DNA from: Ceratopteris richardii
Lineage: Eukaryota > Streptophyta > Polypodiopsida > Polypodiales > Pteridaceae
Direction: 5' to 3'
DNA: 64,000 nt
NCBI GenBank assembly: GCA_020310875.1
Contig: CM035435.1
Coordinates: forward strand, 65,000,836 to 65,064,835
In this document: piece after piece, positions 11,247 through 20,979 of the stretch
Numbering within the stretch: position 1 is the first letter of the stretch
How the letters are laid out: every line of letters starts with the position of its first letter
The notes under the pieces: model-generated
Database searches by the model: none
Told to the model about the DNA's origin: nothing
The model's input: the letters and a program-made list of their open reading frames with translations, nothing else
Position numbers and translations under genes: made by a program

Positions 11247-11476
11247 TGTTGGAGATAGACGTCTGCGGAAGCACGCGAACAGCACAAGGAAGAAGAAGAA
11301 GCTTGGAGCACAAACACACAATACTGAATGTATTACTAGAGAATGTACAAAGATAAGTAGCCCATTAGGGCAATAGGCGTATATACAAGCCGGGGGAAAA
11401 AACCTCCTAAAGAGGGAAAAAAGTGCCCCGGCGGTCCTAGAGTGTTCACACACATCACTACCTAAATATATCAACA
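11247..11476 (-). repeat. 5' LTR of copia element B
   Basis: 230 bp, TG...CA ends, differing from 6356-6585 by one CpG transition. Next to it on the right lies the second GTAGT target copy (11477-11481). Confidence 0.95.
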
Positions 11477-11481
11477 GTAGT

Positions 11482-11799
11482 TTCATAATGTGAAAAGTTA
11501 TTCTAAGCCTCTTTTGGAGCTTTGGCACCTTGTATTTGCCCATTCATGTTATCTTTTCTACTAACAGACAACCAATACATTACCTTCCATGCTCCTTGAT
11601 TCCACTCTTCATATGCTCTTAATTGGTTTGCAGTTTGATTCCTCTCTAGTAATCAAAGGGGGTTTTCATTGTCTTCTTTGATGTGCTTCCTATAGCCTTT
11701 TCCCATTAAGAAATTCATCATTCTAGATCTCCAAGAATGAAAATTGTTCTTGTCCAACTTATCAATCATAATTTGAATCATTCCATTGGCATTTTCCAT
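11482..11799 (-). pseudogene. copia element A: gag N-terminal part
   Basis: Minus-strand reading from ATG 11799 gives a copia gag start (MIDKLDKNNFHSWRSRM, NFLMGKGYRKHI, WKVMYWLSVSRKDN), with stops inside. After the target duplication of element B is removed, the reading goes on at 6350 (TRKAQKWKLNDKL), in line with the usual gag order. This confirms that A was one element before B landed. Not functional. Confidence 0.8.
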
Positions 11800-12236
11800 T
11801 TTCACAGCAATTTACAATACTACAAAAACACTAAAAGTAGTACCTCTGCTTGAACATTGTCACACTATGACTTGACACTTCAATCTCATAAAAACACAGT
11901 TTTTGTGTGTTCATAGTTAGGAATTTATTGAAATTATGGATCTGAAATATTTGGGAGATGCAGAACATAACACAATTTACAATTTTGCAAAATATCTTGT
12001 TTTTTTGTGGTCCCCACCCCATGCACTCAAAATGGAGGTTCAAATGGCTTCAAAACAGAAATATGAGCAAAAGGAGTGACACTAAAGAGATAAATTTTGA
12101 CAATACTTTGGCACCTTCTACTTTCACACCAAATTTTGTAGCAATCGGAGATCATTTTTGAAGTGTGCATTGTCCACCCCCTTCTCATAGACTCTTCATA
12201 TTCAGCCTTCTTCACAAGCAATCTACTACCACACTT
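11800..12236 (-). other. copia element A leader
   Basis: Non-coding stretch between the primer site of element A and its gag ATG. No other structure seen. Confidence 0.6.
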
Positions 12237-12248
12237 GCTCTGATACCA
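12237..12248 (-). other. primer binding site of copia element A
   Basis: On the minus strand TGGTATCAGAGC directly follows the LTR end (CCCTTGACA). It is complementary to initiator methionine tRNA. Confidence 0.9.
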
Positions 12249-12543
12249 TGTCAAGGGAATGGAGATAAGGAAGAGAGCTCTCTCAAACATTCTCACGCAC
12301 CAAGAGAGGAGCACACGTAGATTGAGCCAAGGAAGACTGATCTTCTTCTACTTCTTCTATTACATGAAGAGAATATACAATAACGAACTAATACAACAAT
12401 ACAATTAGTACAATATATAAAGAGTAGTACATAAAGAAATCCCTAATGTTTGTGAATGACTTGGTTGGAAAGAAAAAAAATATGATATCACTCTCACTAG
12501 ATAAATCTATTCAAGCTCACTAAAAGTATCCCTAATACTAACA
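12249..12543 (-). repeat. 5' LTR of copia element A
   Basis: About 295 bp. On the minus strand it begins TGTTAGTATTAGGG and ends CCCTTGACA next to the primer site. A minus-strand TATA-like TTTATATATTG lies near 12410-12423. The matching 3' LTR is missing, so the outer edge is set only by the TG...CA rule and the typical length. Confidence 0.7.
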
Positions 12544-12879
12544 TGAGCATAACCACTATACATGCCATAGAAATGAAAAAGTCATATGTGTCATCCTCGA
12601 TCATCACATGTTAATTTCGATACCTCAACATCAAGAAATTCCACTCCAAACTCATTGAGTCTTTTGGGATGTTTACTATATTTATACAATGCTCCTCTTC
12701 TATCCATGTAGAAATCATGTAGGGTGTGCACTAATAGAAGTTTGACATCACTCTTTACTTTCATTACTATATGTTCCCATTGATCTTTGAACAAAGGAGC
12801 TCCATGCTCATTTGTTTTCTCATGTTAGGGACTTTAAAGGATGCTATTTAGCTTTCTCTTCGATGATAGAGCATTAAAT
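12544..12879. other. no recognised gene
   Basis: A minus-strand open stretch at 12591-12794 (67 codons, FYMDRRGALYKYSKHP) has no family I recognise. It could be the 3' part of the decayed gypsy pol to its right. Nothing else is seen. Confidence 0.4.
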
Positions 12880-13765
12880 GGGGAGAAATGTTGGAGCTCA
12901 AGTGGAAAAGGATCAAAATCCTTGTAATTTGTATAAATAGCCTTGAGTATCTTATTGAAAGATTTTTGGCTAGTTATGATATTTTATTTGGAATGTTTGG
13001 TGTAAACCAGCAAAATGCTTCTAGTGATTGTCATTACCTTACTATAGACTAAAATATCACTCAAAGAAAACAAGAACAAAATCTTGATAATCTAGAAATA
13101 TTATCATCTTTGCAGATGTAGAAGGAGTATTTGTTAATTGAAAAGGTATGGTCATAAATTCATAATGACCAATTCGACTTCTAAACAAAATATCTTATAT
13201 GTCACTTTTCTTCATGGAAATGTGCTCATAAGGAAATTTAAGATCATTTTTACTAAATACGATTGCTTTTTGCATGCAAATTTGATGATAACCAAATTTA
13301 AGGTCAATTTTACTAGATATAAAATCTTGATATTATAGAAATATGCTATTCATCATTCTTGTAAATGTAGAAGGGGCATTTGTTCATCCAAAAAGCATGA
13401 TCATAAATTCATAATGACAAGTTTGATTTCTAAAAGCAATCTTACGTATATCACTTTTTCACATGTCAATTTGATAATAACCAAATGTAAGATCACTTTT
13501 ATCTACCAACTCATCTACACATGGTACTCAATATCGGTTCTTAACAATTATTTTAATCAAAGGATGATAATATATGCACATCCTATAGGTCTTATTCTTC
13601 TTTTCAACTAAAAGAGAAGGAGATTCAAAGGCGGAAGAATTGGGCCTCATAAGTCCCTTTTCAAGTAATTATTTAAGTTATTTTTCTACTTCCCTTTGAT
13701 GCAATGTTCATGTCTATAAGGTTCCTTATGTGGAGGAGCACTGCCAAGAATAAGAGCAATATTAT
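12880..13765 (-). pseudogene. decayed Ty3/gypsy reverse transcriptase with internal duplications
   Basis: Minus-strand reading in shifting frames gives, in order: GSAPPHKEPYRHEH, RPNSSAFESPSLLVEKKNKT, RMCIYYHPLIKIIVKNRY, then VDELVDKSDLTFGYYQIDM, CHYEFMIMLFG and TNAPSTFTRMM. A second, altered copy of the FSKxDLKxxY...GHYEFMTIP section follows, and then FVLVFFE, corresponding to the catalytic F/YxDD block. This is the gypsy reverse-transcriptase order. The segment around FSKxDLK occurs about three times (near 13500, 13300 and 13240), so the gene has internal direct duplications. Many stops. No LTR could be tied to it. Confidence 0.72.
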
Positions 13766-14300
13766 GGTATAAATCTCCTCCAAAAGTGAAAGTTGTGATG
13801 GATAATCATACATAAAATAATCACTATAAGAATCTATTAGCAAGATGTCGGTGTGATTTTTGTATTTATGAAAGTCCTATATTTTATAGAATTTAAGTAG
13901 TGGAATGCTAACCATTAGACAAATTAACAAAATATGTGTAATTGACTTGTTTTCCCAACAGTTATTAGTTGTTCCATTGTCTCATACCAAAGAGAAGCGA
14001 GATCATGCAAGATACAAACTTCAGTAGCTCTATCTTTCTTGTAAAATTTTCCTAACATATAATGGTAGTAGCTATTCGGGTGTTACCTCTATTCATCTTG
14101 TTCATTTATCTTATTTATGTGTATTTTTTTTGTAAGTATATAGAGTAGATTCTTTTTGTTTATGGAAGTAGTTGTTCTTTGTTGGGAATAGAAACTTATA
14201 ACTTTTATAAGTTCCTTCAAAATTCCCCATTCTTCAACCTTGTTTGCAAAACAGATAGAAATATCGCAAACATTTGGCGACCACAATGGGATGAAGTATA
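13766..14300. other. no recognised gene
   Basis: AT-rich sequence between the minus-strand gypsy reverse transcriptase and a plus-strand gypsy gag remnant. It may be eroded protease or linker of the former. I see no motif that supports a call. Confidence 0.4.
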
Positions 14301-14829
14301 TATTGTGAGTCAATTTTAAAAGAAATTATATTGGGTGCTAAAGGCAATGGAGGAAAACCATGCCAACTTGTTCTAGTACATAGTTTTCATGCATTAAGGA
14401 AGAGAAGGAGAAGCTAGCTAAAATAGGGTCATCTATTGCAGAAGTCAGTGAAAGTTCAAACAGTATAATTTCGAGTAGTGTGCATATCCCAAAGAAGTTA
14501 CTCTCATGGGTGGAGAAAGTCGTGATTCCATATCTATTAATTTTGCAACTCCTTGAGGTGCAAGCTACATTTCATGCTACAATACTACAAGTGGAAAGCA
14601 CAGGAGGCAAGCAAGACATTGGAGAATAAGAAGAAGTTCAAGGTCAAGAAACCTTGGGATTTGAGAGTAGCACCGGGCCTTCTCAATTTCATCTAGGTAG
14701 AGCAGTTGCAAGAGAAGTTGGTAGCACCGAGGGGATTCTATGTTAGTTTTTGGACCAAAAAGTGGTGAAGGTGGAAGTGGATTTTTTTTCCACTAGTACC
14801 CACAAATGAGGAGTGGTAGCATTGGGCTA

Positions 14830-16370
14830 AATCTTATGGGAGTTTTAGGTCACAAAATTTCCAAAATGTAATTTAATCGCTTTAGTGGGAAAGTGCATGA
14901 TGACCTAGATGTCCATGCTCAACTGTTCGATATGCAATATGACCTACTAGAAGGCACACAAGATGATGCCCCATATGTCCACATTCAAATGTTTGATGTG
15001 CAATATGATCTACTAAAGGCGAGCAAGATTATGCCCAAAAGTTCCAAGTCTTTCAAGCAACATTGGGAGGTGATGCAGCCAAATGGCTGATCAAGTTTGC
15101 TCCTAATAATTGTGTAACTTATGATGCTTTGCATACAACTTTTCTATGGAGATTTTTCAAAGAAAAAACAACTGGGCAACTTTTTATTACATTGCAATAT
15201 ATGGTTGCTTAGACTATTACAAATTATGTTTCCTTATTTCAAAGTACTTTATGACATATTCTAGCTCAAGAATGCCCTCCAAATGTAGTGCAAGGGTGAT
15301 TTAATGAAGGTCTCAACCTTATGTTAAAGGAAAAACAATGTCTTTATGTCTTGGATGGCATTAGATTAGATTATTGATACTTTCGAACAATTGGAGCAAA
15401 ACCTAAAGGTAGTTGGCCCGTTTCTATAGAGGACTTCGGAGTCTGCATCCTTGATACCATCTATGGGGGTAAATGTGAATTTCATCATATATACTATACC
15501 AAGTGCCAAAATATCAGACATACTACTGCAAATTATGCATTAAATCAAGTGTATTATATTGTATGTATTTTAATTACTCATAGTACATAGCAATGTTTAA
15601 AAAACACATGGAATAAAGTTATGGCCACCAATCAGGTACAAACCGAGGCCCATGGGTCCACAACCATATGTGTATAACATGAATTCCACATATACATGTC
15701 ATAACATAGGAATTAATGATAACATGTAGTCACTTCTTTCTAGACAAAGTGAGCCGAATTATCAAGGCTATGGAAGAGGTTGACGACCTTTCAAACAAAA
15801 TCCACACGAAGGTGGAAAGTACCTCAAGGATGGGAAAGGACAACAATGTTTATTTTGTATGGAGTTCAAACATGTGAGATCAAATTGTCTAGAAGTGCAA
15901 GAATATGATCGGCAAAAGCAAGAAGCTAAGCTTAAACCTCCAACAACTAGCATGGTCACATATTGTATGAGGAGTCAGTGACAAAAATTATTGTCAAATC
16001 TCAAAAACAACATCAGCCACAAAATTTGGGTTTGCAACCTAGTATTTGAGAGCAACACAATATATACAACCAAGCATTTAGTTGGGTTTCCTAGGTACTA
16101 CCTTCATTTCCTACATTCGAGCAAGCTATGTCATCAAGCATGGAGTTGTTAAACCAGAAATCAGTTGTGGTCTAGGGTACAACCTATTGAGACTCAGTAA
16201 TAGCTTTGAATAGTCCAAGTTTCAAGGATTCAGTTGCTATGGAGTGTATCAAAGATCAAAAACAACATCAATTTCTTTCAGGACAAAGGGATTTAGTAAA
16301 TTCATATATTGTCCCCGATTCCTGGCAAGTGTTGTGCAAATCCATGATTCAATTACCTCTAGCTGATTTG
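14830..16370 (+). pseudogene. decayed Ty3/gypsy gag with zinc knuckle
   Basis: Plus-strand reading gives KFNRFSGKVHDDLDVHAQLFD (14870-14935; only partly gag-like), then AKWLIKFAPNNCVTYDAL and TTFLWRFFKEKTTGQLF (15080-15185), which match the retrotransposon-gag order (ALxW...L...F...F). After a further stretch there is a CCHC knuckle at about 15847-15890 (CLFCMEFKHVRSNC). Stops and frame changes occur throughout. A 33-codon segment with the motif LFD/VQYDLL is repeated in tandem at 14905-15020. The remnant ends where the LTR of element C begins. Confidence 0.6.
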
Positions 16371-16600
16371 TGTTGATATATTTTTGTAGTGATGTTTGTG
16401 AATGCACTTAGGACCACCGGGGTACTTTTTTCCCTCTTTAGGAGGTTTTTTCCCCCGGCATGTATATATACCTATAAGCCTAATAGATTACCTATCTTTA
16501 TACATTCACTTGGTAATATTGTTCAATGTTGTGTTGTGCTCAAAGTTTCTTCTTCTTCCTTGTGTTGTTTGGGTGCTTCCACAGACATCAAACTCCAATA
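16371..16600 (+). repeat. 5' LTR of copia element C (B family)
   Basis: 230 bp, TGTTGATATATTT...CTCCAATA, the same family and length as the LTRs of B but in the opposite orientation and diverged. The terminal CA has become TA. It is followed at once by a primer site. Confidence 0.88.
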
Positions 16601-16601
16601 A

Positions 16602-16616
16602 TTGGTATCAAAGCAG
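16602..16616 (+). other. primer binding site of element C
   Basis: TTGGTATCAAAGCAG, one mismatch from the tRNA-iMet-type site of element B (TGGTATCAGAGC). Confidence 0.85.
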
Positions 16617-16955
16617 GTAGCCACTTCATCTAGGACATCGTCAACACCCCTATGGCTATAATCTCAAATTTGCACAAAACTTAGTGAGCATACTCAAGCT
16701 GATTAGGAGTTCAAAACAACTTCGTTCTATGGCATCAAAATTTTGATCTAAACTCGTTTCAACCTCCGAATGCACTAGCATAGTGCCAATGCACGCAATT
16801 TTGTCCTTTTGTGCCAAACATATATACATGTTTTGGTTTATCGATACAAGCACCTTGAAGTCTGCTATAGGTTTACAAGAGCTTGACAGGGTGGTTCTGT
16901 TAAACATTTTGAGATACATTAATTTATTTGCATTAGGGTATTTTAGCTAGTGGCC

Positions 16956-17490
16956 ATGGCTGAAAGCAATGATGTATTTTGTGTGTTGGTTGTTGAGGAT
17001 AGATTGGGTGGTACTAATTACCATTATAGGCATATATGATGCATCATGTATTGGTAGCAAAAGGACTATGGAATATTATGCAGGGTGTTGAAAAACATCC
17101 TATTACACTTACAAATACATGTATTGAAGGTGATGGAGATGGCATTGAAGATGATCATGTTCTTCTCTATCAGTAGGTTGTTGGATGCTTGATTTACTTA
17201 TTCATAACTTGGCTCAATATTCAATTTGTTGTCTCTTAGATGAGCAGGTTTATGCATTGCCTAGGTGTCAAGCATTGGCATGTGCTCAAGCGCTTCTTTT
17301 GCTACTTCAGTGGTGGTACCTAACTACTTGGATTGTTTTATCCCAAGGGGGGATCATTACAGCCAAATTTACATGATTTTTATGACTTTGACTGGGTTGG
17401 TTGCTATGACACTCATGTGTTCACCAATGGTTTTTGCTTCATGGTTAGTAGCTCATGCATATCTTGGTTGAGCAAGAAGCATTCTCTCAT
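16956..17490 (+). pseudogene. internally deleted copia element C: gag start fused to RNase H
   Basis: From ATG 16956 the reading MAESNDVFCVLVVEDRLGG matches the gag start of element B. With one frameshift it continues through VLVAKGLWNIMQGVEKHP to about 17158. There it jumps to the reverse-transcriptase/RNase H junction (LLYQ, VVGCLIYLFITW), then YFSGG, LFYPKGGSLQPNLHDFYDFDW, GCYDTHVFTNGFCFM and SSCISWLSKKHS, ending near 17490. Compared with B, some 3.4 kb of gag, protease, integrase and reverse transcriptase are gone. GATG is found at both edges in B and could be the microhomology of the deletion. No 3' LTR follows. Confidence 0.82.
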
Positions 17491-17589
17491 GGATAAAGGA
17501 AACCATCTTGAACATCAGATGCCATGTGATTTTCTATATCTCATGACTGGTTCAAAATTTAGAGAAACTAATGCTTCCATTATGTATTG

Positions 17590-18140
17590 AACATGCCAAA
17601 ACCTAAGATCGATTGTCTACTTGCTTGATTTTAATATCCATAAGTCTTGTTTCAAATTTTTGACATCATCAATTTATAACTACCTTGATAACCACCTTTG
17701 ATAACTACCTTTGAACACCTATATAAGGAGAGTTTGGCCACATACACCCTCAATCTTGCCAATATTAGCCTTGGGAGCTCAAGGAGTCACGAAATCCAAG
17801 TAAGTACTTTCCATATTCTAGTTTGAGTTCTAGTCTTGTCCCTTGTTTTAGTCTTGTCTAGTCTAGTATCCTGGACATCTAGCCTTTTTGTGTTCTAATC
17901 TTGTAGTACAAGATCCTATCAAGTTATATTTGTATCTAGCTCATCTCCCTCAAGGGAGTTGTTCTAATCTAAAAATCTTGCTTCATACCTACAGTCTCTA
18001 GTTGTGGGATCTCTCAAATCATCTCTAGTGGAGTCATCCACACCTATGAGTCCGGGGTTGTGGGACTTATTGTATCAGTTACATATTCTTGTATTATTTT
18101 CCCTGTGTGGGTGATTTTGTAATCAAAAGTATTATTCCAA
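17590..18140 (+). repeat. possible LTR or promoter-bearing edge of a gypsy remnant
   Basis: The stretch contains a TATA-like CTATATAAGG at about 17719-17728 and C/T-rich, repeated TCTAGTCTAGT segments. It is followed by a gag-like reading, so an LTR plus leader is the simplest reading. No second copy is in the window and no primer site is clear, so the boundaries are guesses. Confidence 0.35.
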
Positions 18141-18349
18141 AATCTTGTCTAGTCTAGTCAGAGCACAATCTAGTGCTCCCCTAAAATTTTGGCAAGTCCT
18201 CCTCCATCAAGACCAAGAACAATGGACTCCCAATGAAGGAGATTCAATATACCATAATGGACTTGAAAAAAAATGTACAAGAGCTGAAAAGGTTATAACA
18301 ACAAGTTGGTCATTTGTTTTCTCAACTATGCCTCAGATCTCATGATATT

Positions 18350-18600
18350 GCTTCATGGATCTACATATCAAGAAGAATACCATATTAATCAATGTCAAAG
18401 TGGCCTCAAAGATGAAATGATATATCTCTTTCTATCCATGCCTTAAGGAGGTACCTTGGATGATGTTATCAATCAAGCACTTCAATGTGAGAGTCAATTG
18501 TTCAAAGAAAGCCAAGTACAAGAGCTAGAAGTGTTGAATAATGAGCACACTCTTCCTCAAAAATCCAAATAAAGAATCTTTTGAAGCCTTAGAAGTCATG
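18350..18600 (+). pseudogene. Ty3/gypsy gag remnant
   Basis: Plus-strand reading QSGLKDEMIYLFLSMP, one stop, then GGTLDDVINQALQCESQLF matches the gag motif in which a Leu-rich helix is followed by TLDEAI..A..C...LF. Short and broken; the flanks carry no further domain. Confidence 0.5.
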
Positions 18601-18659
18601 AAAAATGATATATGTGGACAATGAGTTCTCTTATGCACAACAAGAAATGTGTAGTGATC

Positions 18660-19563
18660 CCTTGTAGGTCCAATAGTTGGGCAAATAGCTGCACATTGGA
18701 TTGCTTGTTGCTCTCAAGTCAAAACTCAAATGGATATATGGCTTTATTCCATCAAAGTAAACAATTAGAGCTTTCCAAAAAGATATAAATTACTTAATTT
18801 GGATAAGTTTTGGTTAGGAAATGCAACTAACAAAAATAGACTACTTATCCACACAAGTGTGCTAAAGAACTAGACTTCATTCTGAGACAGATACCTTATA
18901 GAATATAGATCCTTTGAAGGATATATTTTAGATAGAGAAACTATTCAAGAAAAGATTTCCAACAAGATAAAAAATACATAATTTGGATGAGTTTTGGTTG
19001 GAAAGTCAACTAACCTAAATAGACTAGCTATCCACACAAGTATGCTAAAGAATTGTACTTCACTCTCGGACTGATAACTCGCAGAATATATATCCTTTGA
19101 AGGAGATATTTGAGAGAAAGATAGTAAACAAACTTTCCAATGAGTGTTTAAATGCAAGAAATGGTCAAATATACACCGAGATATGAGCCTCGGAACATGA
19201 CTGTGCACAAAGTGGTGTGCAGTTGGAAAGAGTCTATGAGAAGATAAGATGGAAAAATGGCTTCTAAGATCAAATAAGACTACTCAGGGCTCTTTCCTCT
19301 TTCTCTCCTTGTTGAGAAAGTGCTCCCACTCCACTTTTATAACCAATCATCTGAAGAAGTTTGTACCTTTTTCTTAACTCACCACTTTCATTTGATTGCC
19401 CACTACATGCCACTCACTACAAAGCAGATCTTGTATCTTTTATTCATCATGACTGTTGACTAGATTTTTTCATCCTTAGACTTCTTTTTTCCTTTACCTT
19501 TACATTTGGTACATTTATCCAAGCATAGCTATGTGAAATGAGATTGCACATTTATCTTCAACA
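18660..19563 (-). repeat. 3' LTR region of copia element E (left edge unsure)
   Basis: On the minus strand the LTR starts TGTTGAAGATAAATG at 19563, directly after a polypurine tract (19564-19573). A TATA-like TTATAAAAG lies at about 19336-19345. The region 18771-19130 holds two direct copies of a roughly 180-bp segment. Because the 5' LTR of E is not in the window, the left boundary cannot be fixed; it could be anywhere from about 18660 to 19250. Confidence 0.5.
18771..19130. repeat. direct repeat, two units of about 180 bp
   Basis: Unit 1 (from about 18771) and unit 2 (from about 18955) share AATTTGGATRAGTTTTGGTT, ATAGACTA, TATCCACACAAGT, GCTAAAGAA and TATCCTTTGAAGGA in the same order. Clear tandem duplication with many point differences, so not recent. 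Confidence 0.8.
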
Positions 19564-19813
19564 CTCCCCTTCAAGATCATTTGGGAGTTATCTTCAGCCA
19601 TGTCCTGCAAATTTAATACATCTTAAAACCTTTGAGTTTAGAAGCATCCATGAACTTTGTAAACATATCTGCAACTTGCTCTTTGGTTTTGATGAACTTT
19701 ATCGCCACATCTTTGTTGAGTATCTTCTCCCTTACATAATGGTAGTGGACCTCTATGTGGTTACTCCTTGCATAAGACATGGGATTTCTTTCCAAGTAGA
19801 TACTTGACATGTC
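19564..19813 (-). pseudogene. copia element E: C-terminal RNase H and polypurine tract
   Basis: Minus-strand residues NPMSYARSNHIEVHYHYVRE and KEQVADMFTKFMDASKLKGF are the last part of a copia RNase H, ending next to the polypurine tract GAAGGGGAG and the LTR start. The first part of the same domain lies at 26424-26178. The two are separated by element F. Confidence 0.85.
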
Positions 19814-19818
19814 ATCAC

Positions 19819-20909
19819 TAAAAGGACTTGGCGAAGCTTGTAGGAGGTAGAAAAGTGAGTTATGAAGCGATGAAATTCGTTCCAGCCAAACAACACAGGA
19901 CTAGCCCTTGAGCTTATGGAGACTCAAATAGATCTTATAGGCATGTGATAAAAGCAATAAAATCCACTATGTACTTTGGAGCATCAAGGAGAAAGAGTCG
20001 ATACAAAATAGATAGGTTTGCGCATTGACTAGCTCTAAAAACTTGCTATCTTTGGACGAAACAATCAACTTCAAATGCTCATAGTAACCAACATGATTAA
20101 AATTGGAAAAAATCCTTTTGGTGGAATGATACACATAGATTTGAGTCTATATCATGCACAAGAGTACAAGAAATAAGAAAAATATGCTTTTGGAATGAAC
20201 TTGACACTCAATAGTGGTACCTCCTATTTTTTAGGGCTATGCAGAAATAGACCCCGAGACAAAAAAACTGAGATTTCTCTAGATCTACTAAAACAAATGC
20301 TTTGAATATTTTTACAAATAAAATATACACTAATAAATTTCCAATGACTTCTCACTCATCCAATTTGGGGCTCTGTAGAGAGAGCACCAACCTCTGCAAG
20401 TTTATTGTTGTTGAAGAAGATGATGCACAGAAATGAAGGAGCAAGACAATGATGGCCACAAAATCTATCTCTATTGCTTCCATGTAATTTACAAGTGATT
20501 TGAAGTCTTTATATAGACTCTTGAAGTGCTCCATGACTTCTACAAGTGGATTTTAAATTCAAATAAAGGCGGGATTAGTTGTTGAAGAGAATCAATTCAC
20601 TTTCCTACAATCTAGGAAAAGTTGTGATCTAGTTTGATCTACTTTTATGTGATTGATTGATTCATTAATTTCCAAGCTCAACCACCTCAAATTTGCGGAA
20701 TTTGAGCTCTCTTTTTCTTCCTTTGCATGTGTAAAGCTCTAGGATTTTAGATTTATAAATTATCCATAAAAGATCTTTTAAAAGAATACACTAAATGAGC
20801 ATAAGTAAAAGAACTCTCCAATGGACATTTTTTTGATGTAATCCAAATGATAGCTTTTTTATGTAGATCAAATCCACCTCAAGCATAGTGTAAGCTTCAT
20901 GTTCCAACA
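19819..20909 (-). repeat. 3' LTR of copia element F
   Basis: Plus-strand edges are TAAAAGGACTTGG (TG changed to TA) and GTTCCAACA. On the minus strand it follows the polypurine tract GAGGGAGATC (20910-20922). Homologous along its length to 25096-26172. Confidence 0.92.
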
Positions 20910-20922
20910 GATCTCCCTCAAG
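20910..20922 (-). other. polypurine tract of element F
   Basis: Minus-strand TTGAGGGAGATC directly before the 3' LTR start TGTTGGAACATG. Confidence 0.75.
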
Positions 20923-20979
20923 CTAAATTATGCTCGAGTATTCATTCTCTAATGGGTTGAATACCTGCCATTGATTTAT

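Larger units (their letters stand above)
6356..11476 (-). mobile_element. copia element B: full-length LTR retrotransposon, recent
   Basis: A 5121-bp Ty1/copia element on the minus strand, flanked by perfect 5-bp target duplications GTAGT (6351-6355 and 11477-11481). The two 230-bp LTRs differ, by eye, at one base only (ACGTGAAC against ACGCGAAC, a CpG transition), so it is a young insertion. Order on the minus strand: 5' LTR, tRNA-iMet-type primer site, gag, protease, integrase, reverse transcriptase, RNase H, polypurine tract, 3' LTR. The coding region has at least four in-frame stops and one frameshift, so it could move only with proteins supplied by another copy. It lies in the gag gene of copia element A. 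Confidence 0.95.
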
